A DNA stretch of 7,900 nucleotides, taken from contig CAZGKE010000155.1 of the NCBI GenBank assembly GCA_964526035.1, positions 1-7,900 of the forward strand, given 5' to 3'. This document shows, piece by piece, positions 1 through 6,254 of this stretch. Source of the DNA: DAOMOD01 sp964526035 (lineage in GTDB: Bacteria; Pseudomonadota; Gammaproteobacteria; Xanthomonadales; BPKI01). The translations under genes and the position numbers were made by a program. The notes beneath the pieces are model-generated. The model did no database searches, was not told the DNA's origin, and was given only the letters and a program-made list of their open reading frames with translations. Within the stretch, counting starts at the first letter, position 1; each line of letters opens with the position of its first letter.

Positions 1-192
1 CGGCAGGTTCATCGGCAGCAGCGACTCGCCGATGTGGAAGCGCGGATGCTTCGACTTCTCGAGCTGCACCACTCTCCAGCCCTTGCGCGCCAGCATGGCC
101 GCAGCCGTCGACCCGGCAGGACCGCCGCCGACCACCAGCACATCGGGGTTCGCGTCAGGCGCCGATCCACCGCTGATTCCATCTCCTGCCAA
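1..192 (-). CDS. FAD-dependent halogenase-like oxidoreductase, N-terminal part (runs off left edge)
   Basis: This is the first 64 codons of a minus-strand gene that continues past the left edge. The translation has an N-terminal Rossmann dinucleotide-binding segment: DVLVVGGGPAGSTAA at about residues 17-31, then a second strand ending in QLEKSKHPRFHIGESLLP. The GGGPAG loop binds the FAD diphosphate. The HIGESLLP segment is typical of the tryptophan-halogenase/geranylgeranyl-reductase-like flavoprotein group. Flavoproteins of this kind occur in xanthomonadin and other aryl polyene loci, where a role in halogenating or oxidising the aryl polyene has been suggested; that role is inference here. 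No in-frame ATG lies before the FAD motif. The best start is TTG at 192-190, with a GGGG stretch about 8 bases upstream; another in-frame TTG lies further upstream, after a TGA. The catalytic part is outside the window, so halogenase and plain oxidoreductase cannot be separated. It is divergent from the acyl carrier gene. Confidence 0.8.
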   Translation of the reverse strand, partial: MAGDGISGGSAPDANPDVLVVGGGPAGSTAAAMLARKGWRVVQLEKSKHPRFHIGESLLPMNLP

Positions 193-301
193 CCGTGATT
201 CCCCGCTTTGGAAGTTCGCCTCGCCGCAGCTTTCAGCGGCGCCGACCAATGACGCGCATGATACACTTCGCCGCCGTCACAGCCCGGTGCAAACTGCGCC
301 C

Positions 302-326
302 GCAGTGACGGATAGCAGTGCCGATA
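302..326. repeat. Short imperfect tandem direct repeat
   Basis: GCAGTGACGGATA (302-314) is followed directly by GCAGTGCCGATA (315-326). They differ by one substitution and one missing base. The tandem sits upstream of the polyene genes and runs into the dyad at 317-334. It may be a repeated regulator half-site or a replication-slippage product. Confidence 0.35.
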
Positions 327-334
327 CAGGCACT
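317..334. promoter_or_regulatory. Perfect 6-bp dyad (AGTGCC-N6-GGCACT), possible operator
   Basis: AGTGCC at 317-322 and GGCACT at 329-334 form a perfect inverted repeat with a 6-base spacer, in the middle of the divergent intergenic region and about 55 bases before the acyl carrier start. The symmetry and place suit a dimeric regulator site. It could equally be a small RNA hairpin or a chance match in GC-rich DNA. The left arm overlaps the second copy of the direct repeat at 302-326. Confidence 0.25.
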
Positions 335-389
335 TCCCACGGCTTGTCCTGCCTGATTCGCACTGTCGGCCCCCTCCCGTCCTCTCGCC

Positions 390-659
390 ATGTCCGAACA
401 CACGCCTGCCGAACGCGAACTCGCCGAACTGTTGATCGACGCCCTCAGTATTGAAGACACGGCAGTCGAGGCGATCGACCCCGAGGCGCCCCTGTTCGGC
501 GACGGACTTGGCCTCGATTCCATCGACGCGCTGGAGCTGGCGCTGGCAATCTCCAAGCGCTACGGCTTCCAGCTGCGCTCCGATGACGACGAGAACCGGC
601 GGATCTTCGCCAGCCTGCGCGCGCTGTCCGCCCACGTCGAGCAGCATCGAAGTTCCTGA
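390..659 (+). CDS. Acyl carrier protein of an aryl polyene-type cluster
   Basis: An 89-residue acyl carrier protein, normal length for the family. The phosphopantetheine attachment motif is GLGLDSIDALEL at about residues 39-50, with Ser44 as the serine modified by 4'-phosphopantetheine. The surrounding sequence (FGDGLGLDSIDALELALAI) resembles the carrier proteins of aryl polyene/xanthomonadin loci (ApeE/ApeF, XanC type) more than FabD/FabF-type AcpP. In that pathway the growing aryl polyene stays tethered here during elongation and dehydration in the cytoplasm. It is the first gene of the plus-strand run. Its TGA overlaps the next start by one base (TGATG), suggesting coupled translation. The ATG at 390 has only a weak ribosome binding site. 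APE loci commonly have two carrier proteins; only one is in this window. Confidence 0.93.
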   Translation: MSEHTPAERELAELLIDALSIEDTAVEAIDPEAPLFGDGLGLDSIDALELALAISKRYGFQLRSDDDENRRIFASLRALSAHVEQHRSS

Positions 660-1354
660 TGCGGGCGCTGTCCGCGCTGCTCGCGGTCGCCTATCCGCTG
701 TTGGCGCATGCCGCAGCGCACTGGCAGAGTGCGACGCTGGCCCTGCTCGCCGCTGCCGACCTGGTGGTGTTGATCTGCCTTCCGGCGCTGCTGCGTGGAC
801 GACCTCTGGCGTGGCTGCTGCTGGCCGCAGCCGCGCCGGCGCTATGGGCGCTGTCGCGGCTGGACCTCGCCACCCTGCCACTGTTCGCGCCACCGATCCT
901 GCTCAATGCCTTCCTCGCCTGGCTGTTCGGCCACACCCTCGGTCAGGGGCGCATGCCGCTGATCGAGCGCATCGTGCGGGCCATGCGCGTCGAAGGCGGT
1001 GCCCTCGATCCTGCCATCTCGCGCTACGCGCGACGACTGACGGCGCTGTGGACAGGGCTGTTCGTGCTGCTTGCGCTGCTCAATCTCGTACTGGCGCTGC
1101 TTGCCACTCCGCATGGCTTGCTGGCCAGCTTCGGGGTGACGCCGCCAATAGCCGTGCCGCTGGCGCTGTGGTCGCTATTCGCCAACGTGTTGAACTACGT
1201 GATCGTGGCGCTGTTCTTCATCGTAGAGTTCATCTGGCGCAAGCGCGTGTTTCCCGACCTGCCCTATCGCAGCTTTGCAGATTTCCTGAAGCGCATGCTG
1301 CGTCTGGGACCCGCGTTCTGGCAGCAGCTGGTGCGCGTCGAGCCACGCCGATGA
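659..1354 (+). CDS. COG4648-type integral membrane protein of aryl polyene clusters
   Basis: A 231-residue hydrophobic protein with about six predicted membrane segments, judged by eye: residues 2-19, 24-45, 50-66, 74-92, 128-149 and 165-190. A polar, basic stretch separates the fourth and fifth. It carries the segment FGHTLGQGRMPLIERIVRAMR (about 90-110) and ends in a basic tail. These features and its place directly after an acyl carrier gene match the COG4648 membrane protein of aryl polyene loci. That protein is often misannotated as a ketosynthase, but nothing here resembles one. Its function is not established; a role in anchoring the synthase or in lipid handling is inference. ATG at 659 overlaps the previous stop by one base, and its TGA shares an ATGA with the next gene. 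In many APE loci an aryl-activating ligase follows; here none does. Confidence 0.85.
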   Translation: MRALSALLAVAYPLLAHAAAHWQSATLALLAAADLVVLICLPALLRGRPLAWLLLAAAAPALWALSRLDLATLPLFAPPILLNAFLAWLFGHTLGQGRMPLIERIVRAMRVEGGALDPAISRYARRLTALWTGLFVLLALLNLVLALLATPHGLLASFGVTPPIAVPLALWSLFANVLNYVIVALFFIVEFIWRKRVFPDLPYRSFADFLKRMLRLGPAFWQQLVRVEPRR

Positions 1355-1653
1355 GTCACGCTCGGCGCAGCCGTTTCCGCATCGACTCCGATCACCCGAG
1401 CCTGGCCGGTCACTTTCCGGATCGACCCGTGGTGCCGGGCGTGCTGCTGCTCGCCCGGGTACTGGAGGCGGCTGAAGCCTGGACAGGAGAGGTGGCGGCG
1501 TCGCTGCGGCTGCCGCAGGTCAAGTTCATGGCGCCGCTGCTGCCCGGGCAGGCGGCGGTCATCGAGCTGCAGCGCAGCGGCAGCCGGTTGCGATTTACCG
1601 TGTGCCGTGGCGAGGAGTTGATCGCCAGCGGCGACATCGAGGTGCCGGCGTGA
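1351..1653 (+). CDS. apeI: ApeI-like 3-hydroxyacyl-ACP dehydratase (hot-dog fold), atypical active site
   Basis: A 100-residue single hot-dog protein. The start is ATG 1351, in a 4-base ATGA overlap with the membrane protein gene. The motif GHFPDRPVVPGVLLL (about residues 20-34) is the FabZ/ApeI signature, with His21 as the expected catalytic histidine. ApeI-type enzymes dehydrate 3-hydroxyacyl-ACP intermediates so that each round adds a conjugated double bond; they are reported to work together with ApeP. Counting from the histidine, FabZ has Glu and ApeI proteins, as I recall them, have Asp at +14. Here that position is Ala35 (codon GCC, one base from GAC). Glu39 and Glu42 lie close by on the same helix but out of register. 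Activity is therefore uncertain; it may rely on a partner subunit or an alternative acid. The family call is firm. Confidence 0.87.
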   Translation: MSHARRSRFRIDSDHPSLAGHFPDRPVVPGVLLLARVLEAAEAWTGEVAASLRLPQVKFMAPLLPGQAAVIELQRSGSRLRFTVCRGEELIASGDIEVPA

Positions 1654-2606
1654 ATTGGAAACAGCGCCCGGAGGGGGGTGGCCGCTTCGCCATCGGACTG
1701 ATCCTCGGCATCGCCAGGTACGTCGGTCGCGGCGCGGCGCGCCTGCTGCTCTATCCGATCACGCTGTACTTCCTGTTGCGGCGCGGTCCGGAGCGGCGCG
1801 CCTCGCGTGCCTACCTGGCCCGCGTGCTGGGACGACCCGCCAGCCTGTTCGAGGTGGCGCGCCATATCCATTGCTTCGCCGCCACCATCCTCGACCGCGT
1901 GTTCATGCTGTCGCAGGATCTGTCACGTTTCGACATCGAGGTGCATGGTCTCGACGACGTGCACGCGAAGATGGATCAGGGCCGCGGCGTGCTGCTGCTC
2001 GGCTCGCATCACGGCAGCTTCGAGGCGCTGCGGGTACTGTCCCTGGCGCGGCCCGATGCCAGGGTGCGGGTGGTGCTCGACAAGGGCCAGAACCCGGCCA
2101 TGACGGAACTGTTCGACGCGCTCAATCCCGAAATCGCGCGCGGCGTGATCGATGCCGGGCAAAGCGGCACCGGCATCGTGCTGGAGATTCAGCGGGCCGC
2201 CAGCGAGGGCGCCCTGATCGGCCTGTTGGCCGACCGTGCGCGACCGGGTGAAGCGGCCATCGACTGTGATTTCCTCGGTTCACCGGCACCTTTTCCGACC
2301 GCACCGATACTGATCGCCTCGGCCCTGCATATTCCGGTAGTGCTGTGCTTCGGTCTGTACCGCGGCGGGCGTCGCTATGATCTGCACTTCGAGACGTTCA
2401 GCGAGGGTTTGCGCATCGCCCGCAAGGATCGCCACAGCGCGCTGGCCGAACATGTGCAGCGCTACGCCTCGCGGCTGGAGCACTATGTCCGTCTGGCGCC
2501 CTACAACTGGTTCAATTTCTACGACTTCTGGGAGAACGATGCGCGCAGGCGGACTGACGACGATGCTCACGGCGCTGCTGTGGCTGGCACCGGCCGCGGC
2601 CGCTGA
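1650..2606 (+). CDS. LpxL/HtrB-like lipid acyltransferase of the polyene cluster
   Basis: The best start is GTG 1650, in a 4-base GTGA overlap with the dehydratase stop, giving 318 residues; an ATG at 1602 would add 16 non-conserved residues. Residues about 13-45 form a hydrophobic N-terminal anchor. The core has GSHHGSFE with His120-x4-Glu125, the H-x4-D/E catalytic dyad of the LpxL/HtrB lysophospholipid acyltransferase family. LLADRARPG and, near the C-terminus, the aromatic PYNWFNFYDFW block resemble the acyltransferases of aryl polyene loci. Its expected job is to transfer the polyene acyl chain from the carrier protein to a lipid anchor at the inner membrane; the acceptor cannot be read from sequence. 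After the aromatic block comes a basic, low-complexity tail that shares 68 bases with the next gene. A LpxL-type lipid A acyltransferase is the alternative, but the context favours pigment assembly. Confidence 0.88.
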   Translation: MNWKQRPEGGGRFAIGLILGIARYVGRGAARLLLYPITLYFLLRRGPERRASRAYLARVLGRPASLFEVARHIHCFAATILDRVFMLSQDLSRFDIEVHGLDDVHAKMDQGRGVLLLGSHHGSFEALRVLSLARPDARVRVVLDKGQNPAMTELFDALNPEIARGVIDAGQSGTGIVLEIQRAASEGALIGLLADRARPGEAAIDCDFLGSPAPFPTAPILIASALHIPVVLCFGLYRGGRRYDLHFETFSEGLRIARKDRHSALAEHVQRYASRLEHYVRLAPYNWFNFYDFWENDARRRTDDDAHGAAVAGTGRGR

Positions 2607-3189
2607 GGACAGCCTCACGCTGGACGCGCTGCTGGCGCGCCTGGCGCAGCCGGCGCCCGCGAGCACCGCGTTCCTGGAGCGGCGTGAATCGGCGCTGCTG
2701 ACGGCGCCGCTGCTTCTGCGCGGACAGCTGCACCAACCCGACGCCGAGACCCTCGTGCGCGAGGTCGAATCGCCCTACGTCGAGCGCACCACCATTGCCG
2801 ACGCGCGCGTGCTGGTGGAGCGCGAGGAGGGCCGCAACCGCCGCTTTGCCTTGCGCAACGCGCCGGAACTGGCGGCGCTGCTCGACAGCTTTCGCGCCCT
2901 GCTCGGCGGCGACCGCGCCCTGCTCGAGCGTCACTACCGGGTGCAGCTGGCTGCGCCCGCCGATGGCGCGTGGCGCATCACGCTCACGCCGCGCGAGGCG
3001 CGCCGGCAGCGCCGCATCGAACGGATCGAACTGCTCGGTCGCGACGACCGACTGGCCTGCATGGCGGTGCATGCGGGTGACGGCACGATCAGCCGCATGC
3101 TGCTGGGCCCGGCAGCCACGGCAACGGTTGATGATGGCATCGACGCGGCGCTTGCCTCGCACTGCGTCCTCGCAGCCACGGACGAATGA
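2539..3189 (+). CDS. LolA-related periplasmic protein of the polyene cluster
   Basis: A 216-residue protein starting at ATG 2539, 68 bases inside the acyltransferase gene. The start is supported by a GGGAGAA ribosome binding site at 2530-2536 and by a signal peptide directly after it (MRAGGLTTMLTALLWLAPAAAA, cleavage likely before EDS, about residue 23). The in-frame codons before 2539 look non-coding. The mature part has FLERRESALLTAPLLLRGQL (about 45-64), a pattern of the LolA-related proteins found in aryl polyene loci, followed by alternating strands suiting an incomplete beta-barrel. LolA carries lipoproteins across the periplasm; its cluster relatives are proposed to carry the polyene lipid from the MMPL pump to the outer membrane. 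Its stop shares an ATGA with the exporter start, which supports a joint role. A second ATG at 2563 would shorten the signal peptide and lies further from the ribosome binding site. Confidence 0.85.
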   Translation: MRAGGLTTMLTALLWLAPAAAAEDSLTLDALLARLAQPAPASTAFLERRESALLTAPLLLRGQLHQPDAETLVREVESPYVERTTIADARVLVEREEGRNRRFALRNAPELAALLDSFRALLGGDRALLERHYRVQLAAPADGAWRITLTPREARRQRRIERIELLGRDDRLACMAVHAGDGTISRMLLGPAATATVDDGIDAALASHCVLAATDE

Positions 3190-5516
3190 ACCCGACAGCC
3201 CGCGTCCTGCTGGCCCTGCTGTGGGCAGCGCTGCTGCTGGGCCTGGCGGCGCTGGTCGGCAGCCGGCTGCAGATCAGCGGCGACCTGCGTCTGTTCATGC
3301 CCGCGCCGCAAAGCGCCGACCAGCGCCTGCTGCTCGGCAGCCTCGGCGAGGGACCCGGAGCGCGGCTGCTGCTGGTCGCGCTGCACGGTGCCGATGCAGA
3401 GCGCCTGGCGAAGCTTTCGCAGGCCCTGCGCGAGGCGCTGGGCGAGCGCGCCGAGTTCGTGCGCGCGCTGAACGGCGAGCAGGGTCTCGACGATTTCGAC
3501 GAGGCGCTGCTGCCCTATCGCTATCTTCTGTCGCCGAGCTTTGACGACACCCTCCTCGATGCCGACTACCTGCACGCCGAGCTTGCCGCACGCCTGCAGG
3601 ATCTCGGCTCGCCCGCGGCTGATCAGATCGAACCCTGGCTGCCGCGCGACCCGACGCTGGAGCTGTTGCAGCTGGCCGAACTGTGGCAGCCGCAAAGCGA
3701 GCCGGAACGCGCCTTCGGCGTCTGGTTCAGCAGCGACCACCGCCACGCGCTGCTGCTGCTGGAAACGGGCGCCGCCGGCTTCGATCCGCAAAGCCAGCAG
3801 CATGCGTTGGCGGTGCTGCGCGAGGTGTTCGCCGAAGTCGCCGGAGACTCCGGCGTAAAACTCGAAGTCAGCGGCCCCGGTGCCTTCTCGGTGCTTATGC
3901 GCGAGCGCACCCGGAGCGAAGCCACGCGTCTAAGCATCATCGCCAGCGCGCTGCTGCTGACGCTGCTGGCGCTGGCCTACCGCGATCTGCGCCTGCCCTT
4001 GCTCGGCGCCCTGCCGCTGGCGACCGCCGCCCTGGCCGGCATGGCCGCGGTGGCGACGCTGTTCGGCAGCGTGCACGGCATCACCCTGGCTTTCGGCTTC
4101 ACCCTGATCGGCGTGGCGCTGGACTACCCCGTGCACCTGTTCAGTCACCACCGTCCCGGCCGCGCGGCCACGCACACGGTGCGCGAGATCTGGCCGACAT
4201 TGGCCGCCGGCGCGCTGTCGACCTGCCTCGCCTACCTCAGTTTCCTCGCCTCCGGGGTCGAGGGCCTGACCCAGCTCGCCACCTTCGCCCTCGGCGGCCT
4301 GCTGGCCGCCGCGCTGACCACGCGCATCCTGCTGCCGGCGCTGCTGCCGGCAGCGCGCCGCGATCTGGCCGAGGCCACCGTGCCCGCGCGACTGGACGAC
4401 GTGCTGCAGCGCTGCCGGGTGCCGTATCCGGCGCTCGCGGTGCTGGCAGCGCTGGCGCTGCTCTGGCTTCTGCTGTCCCCGCGCCCGCTGTGGGACGACA
4501 ACCTCGGCAACCTCACCCCGGTGCCGAAGGAGCTGCTGCAGCGCGACGGCGAACTGCGCGCGGCGCTCGGTGCGACCGACGTGCGCTACCTGCTGGTGCT
4601 GGAAGCCGCCGACGGCGAGGCGCTGCTGCAGCGCTGCGAATCACTGGCGCCGGCGCTCGATGCTCTGGTGGCGTCTGCCGCGATCGGCGACGTCGAGCTG
4701 CCTTGCACATACCTCCCAAGCCAACGCACGCAGCGAGCGCGTCAGGCGCGTCTGCCCGATGCCCCGTTGTTGGCCGCTCATCTGCAGGCGGCTACTGTCG
4801 GACTGCCATTCCGCAGCGGCGCCTTCGCGCCCTTTCTGCGCGATGTCGAATCCGCACGCACGCTTGCGCCGCTGACCTGGTCCGACGTTGAATCCACCGT
4901 GCTGGGTCCACGCCTGGCGGCGCTGCTGCCGCAGGACACGCAGCCGCCCGCGGCGTTGATCGGTCTGACCGCGGTCGGTGACCCGCAGGTGCTGCGCGAC
5001 TTCGCCGCGGCGCATGGCGACGACCTGCATCTGCTCGATCTCAAGTCGGCCTCCGAAGCGCTGGCCGCCGCCTACCGCGAACGCGTGCTGCTTGCGCTGC
5101 TGGCGGCGCTGGCCATCATGGCGGTGACGCTGCTGGCCTTCCTGCGCAGTCCGCGGCGGGTGTTGCGGGTGCTGCTGCCGGTGCTGCTGGCAGCGCTGCT
5201 GCTGAGCGCCACGCTGCACGCGCTGGGCGTGGCCTTCAACCTGTTCCACGTGGTGGCCCTGATCCTCGCCAGCGGGCTCGGGCTCGATTACGCGCTGTTC
5301 TTCGAACGCGCCGGCGCGCAGCCGGGCGAGCGCCGCCGCACCCTGCACGGCATCGGCCTGTGCGCGCTGTCCACTGCTCTGGTGTTCGGCCTGCTGGCCA
5401 GTTCCTCCATCCCCGTGCTGCGCGCCATCGGCGCAACCGTCAGCCTCGGCGTGGTCCTCAACTTCCTGCTGGCGGCCCTGATCGCCCGGAGCGATTCCGA
5501 TCATGCACGGACGTGA
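3186..5516 (+). CDS. MMPL/RND-type exporter, putative polyene lipid transporter
   Basis: A 776-residue inner-membrane protein with the duplicated RND/MMPL layout. One N-terminal helix (about 8-25) is followed by a periplasmic domain to about 248, then helices at about 250-400. A second half starts with a helix at about 414-432, has a periplasmic domain to about 630, and ends in five helices from about 633. Both halves keep the GxxxDY proton-relay motif: GVALDYPVHLF with Asp313-Tyr314, and GLGLDYALFF with Asp701-Tyr702. MMPL proteins use the proton gradient to move lipids. Those in aryl polyene loci sit next to a LolA-like gene and are thought to extract the polyene lipid from the inner membrane. 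The start ATG overlaps the LolA-like stop by 4 bases and its end overlaps the next gene by 14, indicating one transcript. Both halves are complete and no frameshift is seen. Confidence 0.93.
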   Translation: MNPTARVLLALLWAALLLGLAALVGSRLQISGDLRLFMPAPQSADQRLLLGSLGEGPGARLLLVALHGADAERLAKLSQALREALGERAEFVRALNGEQGLDDFDEALLPYRYLLSPSFDDTLLDADYLHAELAARLQDLGSPAADQIEPWLPRDPTLELLQLAELWQPQSEPERAFGVWFSSDHRHALLLLETGAAGFDPQSQQHALAVLREVFAEVAGDSGVKLEVSGPGAFSVLMRERTRSEATRLSIIASALLLTLLALAYRDLRLPLLGALPLATAALAGMAAVATLFGSVHGITLAFGFTLIGVALDYPVHLFSHHRPGRAATHTVREIWPTLAAGALSTCLAYLSFLASGVEGLTQLATFALGGLLAAALTTRILLPALLPAARRDLAEATVPARLDDVLQRCRVPYPALAVLAALALLWLLLSPRPLWDDNLGNLTPVPKELLQRDGELRAALGATDVRYLLVLEAADGEALLQRCESLAPALDALVASAAIGDVELPCTYLPSQRTQRARQARLPDAPLLAAHLQAATVGLPFRSGAFAPFLRDVESARTLAPLTWSDVESTVLGPRLAALLPQDTQPPAALIGLTAVGDPQVLRDFAAAHGDDLHLLDLKSASEALAAAYRERVLLALLAALAIMAVTLLAFLRSPRRVLRVLLPVLLAALLLSATLHALGVAFNLFHVVALILASGLGLDYALFFERAGAQPGERRRTLHGIGLCALSTALVFGLLASSSIPVLRAIGATVSLGVVLNFLLAALIARSDSDHART

Positions 5517-5943
5517 GCTGATCCTTTCCCTGATCCCTCACCAGGGCAGCATGTGCCTGCTCGATGAGGTGGTCGACTGGGATGAAGCGCGCATCCACTG
5601 CCGCAGCGTTTCGCACCGCAGCGCCGACCATCCGCTGCGCGATGCGCTGGGATTGCGCGCCGTGCACCTGTGCGAATATGGCGCCCAGGCGATGGCCGTG
5701 CACGGCGGCCTGCTGGCAAGCGCTGCCGGAGCGCGGGCGCGACCTGGCCTGCTGGTGTCCTTGCGCGCGGTGCGCATTGCGCGCGGCTTCGTGCATGAGC
5801 TCGCCGGTCCACTGGACGTGCATGCCGAGAAACTGATCGACACCGCGAGCAGTTGGCAGTACGCGTTTCGCGTCGAACACGAGGGCGCCGTACTGGCTGA
5901 GGGCCGTGCCGCCGTCATGGTCGGTCCCGATAACATCTCCTGA
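5503..5943 (+). CDS. apeP: ApeP-like 3-hydroxyacyl-ACP dehydratase (hot-dog fold)
   Basis: A 146-residue hot-dog protein of the ApeP family. It opens with LIPHQGSMCLLDEVVDWD (about residues 10-27), matching the start of FabA/FabZ-like folds. The central segment HPLRDALGLRAVHLCEYGAQ places His43 and Glu58 where FabZ has its catalytic His and Glu, and continues AMAVHGGLLA, typical of ApeP. It should dehydrate the 3-hydroxyacyl-ACP intermediates of polyene elongation; ApeP and ApeI are reported to act as a pair, and here ApeP has the fuller active site. The ATG at 5503 lies 14 bases inside the exporter gene, with GGAG at 5488-5491 as ribosome binding site. In many aryl polyene loci a ketoreductase and ketosynthase follow directly; here the operon ends and a convergent operon follows, so this is the right border of the cluster. 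Confidence 0.93.
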   Translation: MHGRELILSLIPHQGSMCLLDEVVDWDEARIHCRSVSHRSADHPLRDALGLRAVHLCEYGAQAMAVHGGLLASAAGARARPGLLVSLRAVRIARGFVHELAGPLDVHAEKLIDTASSWQYAFRVEHEGAVLAEGRAAVMVGPDNIS

Positions 5944-5969
5944 TCGTCCTTCCCTTCGGATGACCAATT

Positions 5970-6100
5970 CCGGCCGAGGCCGTGTGAAGTATCCCGGCTT
6001 GATCGCTTGGCCCACGATTGCAGATCGGTGACGCGCTCAGAATCTCGCGTGCGAAGCGGACGTCAGAAGTGGTGGAGAGTTTTCACACAGCCTCGGCCGG
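5970..6100. repeat. Inverted repeat pair, probable dispersed intergenic repeat remnant
   Basis: The arm at 5970-5988 (CCGGCCGAGGCCGTGTGAA) matches the reverse complement of 6082-6100 (TTCACACAGCCTCGGCCGG) at 18 of 19 positions, with 93 bases between. Beyond the arms, 5962-5969 and the complement of 6101-6108 agree at about 5 of 8 positions, so the repeat may once have been longer. The right arm begins within GAGTTTTCACACAGCCTCGG and leads into a small hairpin. From memory, this wording resembles a repeated intergenic element seen in many proteobacterial genomes, but I could not check copy number. No transposase or target-site duplication is visible. It may be a small non-autonomous element, part of a larger decayed one, or a long-range hairpin ending the polyene transcript. 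Confidence 0.5.
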
Positions 6101-6109
6101 AAGCGGCCG
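6094..6109. repeat. CGGCCG-GAAG-CGGCCG hairpin
   Basis: CGGCCG at 6094-6099 and 6104-6109 can pair around a GAAG loop; since CGGCCG is its own complement, this is also a direct repeat. The stem is GC-only and no T-run follows on either strand, so it is not a standard terminator. It overlaps the right inverted-repeat arm and may be part of that element. Confidence 0.35.
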
Positions 6110-6238
6110 TTCGGTTCGACGCGAGCGCCATGCGAGAGACAAGACTCCGCGCTCCTTTTGGCACCAAACGGATGCGCTCCTGGATAGCCGATCCGTGCAA
6201 GAAGCAAGACACGACCCCCTGCTAACCGCAACGAGCGT

Positions 6239-6254
6239 GCCCTCGATAGAGGGC
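6239..6254 (-). terminator. Hairpin just past the DUF5996 gene, possible terminator
   Basis: On the minus strand GCCCTC-TATC-GAGGGC forms a perfect 6-bp stem with a 4-base loop, beginning about 10 bases after the DUF5996 stop codon. The position suits a terminator or 3'-end stabiliser for the glutathione S-transferase/DUF5996 transcript. No U-run follows (the next bases are ACGCTCG), so intrinsic termination would be weak. Confidence 0.35.

Larger units (their letters stand above)
193..389. promoter_or_regulatory. Divergent intergenic region, presumed promoters for both flanking genes
   Basis: This stretch separates the divergent flavoprotein and acyl carrier genes, so promoters for both should lie in it. 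I see no convincing -35/-10 pair. The most AT-rich spot is around 257-268 (ATGATACACTT on plus, TATCAT on minus), a possible -10 region for either strand. It also holds the dyad and direct repeat listed separately. The acyl carrier gene has no clear Shine-Dalgarno sequence; the bases before its ATG are pyrimidine-rich. Open frames crossing this stretch lack recognisable protein features and look like GC-driven shadows. Confidence 0.4.

Noticed and set aside
9..893. Long minus-strand open frame (294 codons)
   Set aside because: It crosses the acyl carrier and membrane protein genes in a shadow frame. The true flavoprotein at 1-192 is in a different frame with a clear FAD motif.
659..1354. Ketosynthase annotation sometimes given to COG4648 proteins
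   Set aside because: The protein is a small multi-helix membrane protein with no Cys-His-His ketosynthase active site.
451..1653. Reading 451-1653 as one 400-residue protein ending in the dehydratase
   Set aside because: Only the last 100 residues (from ATG 1351) resemble a protein family; the rest is a shadow of the carrier and membrane protein genes.
3683..4891. Plus-strand 402-codon frame inside the exporter gene
   Set aside because: Ala/Arg/Gly-rich composition typical of a GC-rich alternate frame; the exporter frame has membrane helices and both GxxxDY motifs.
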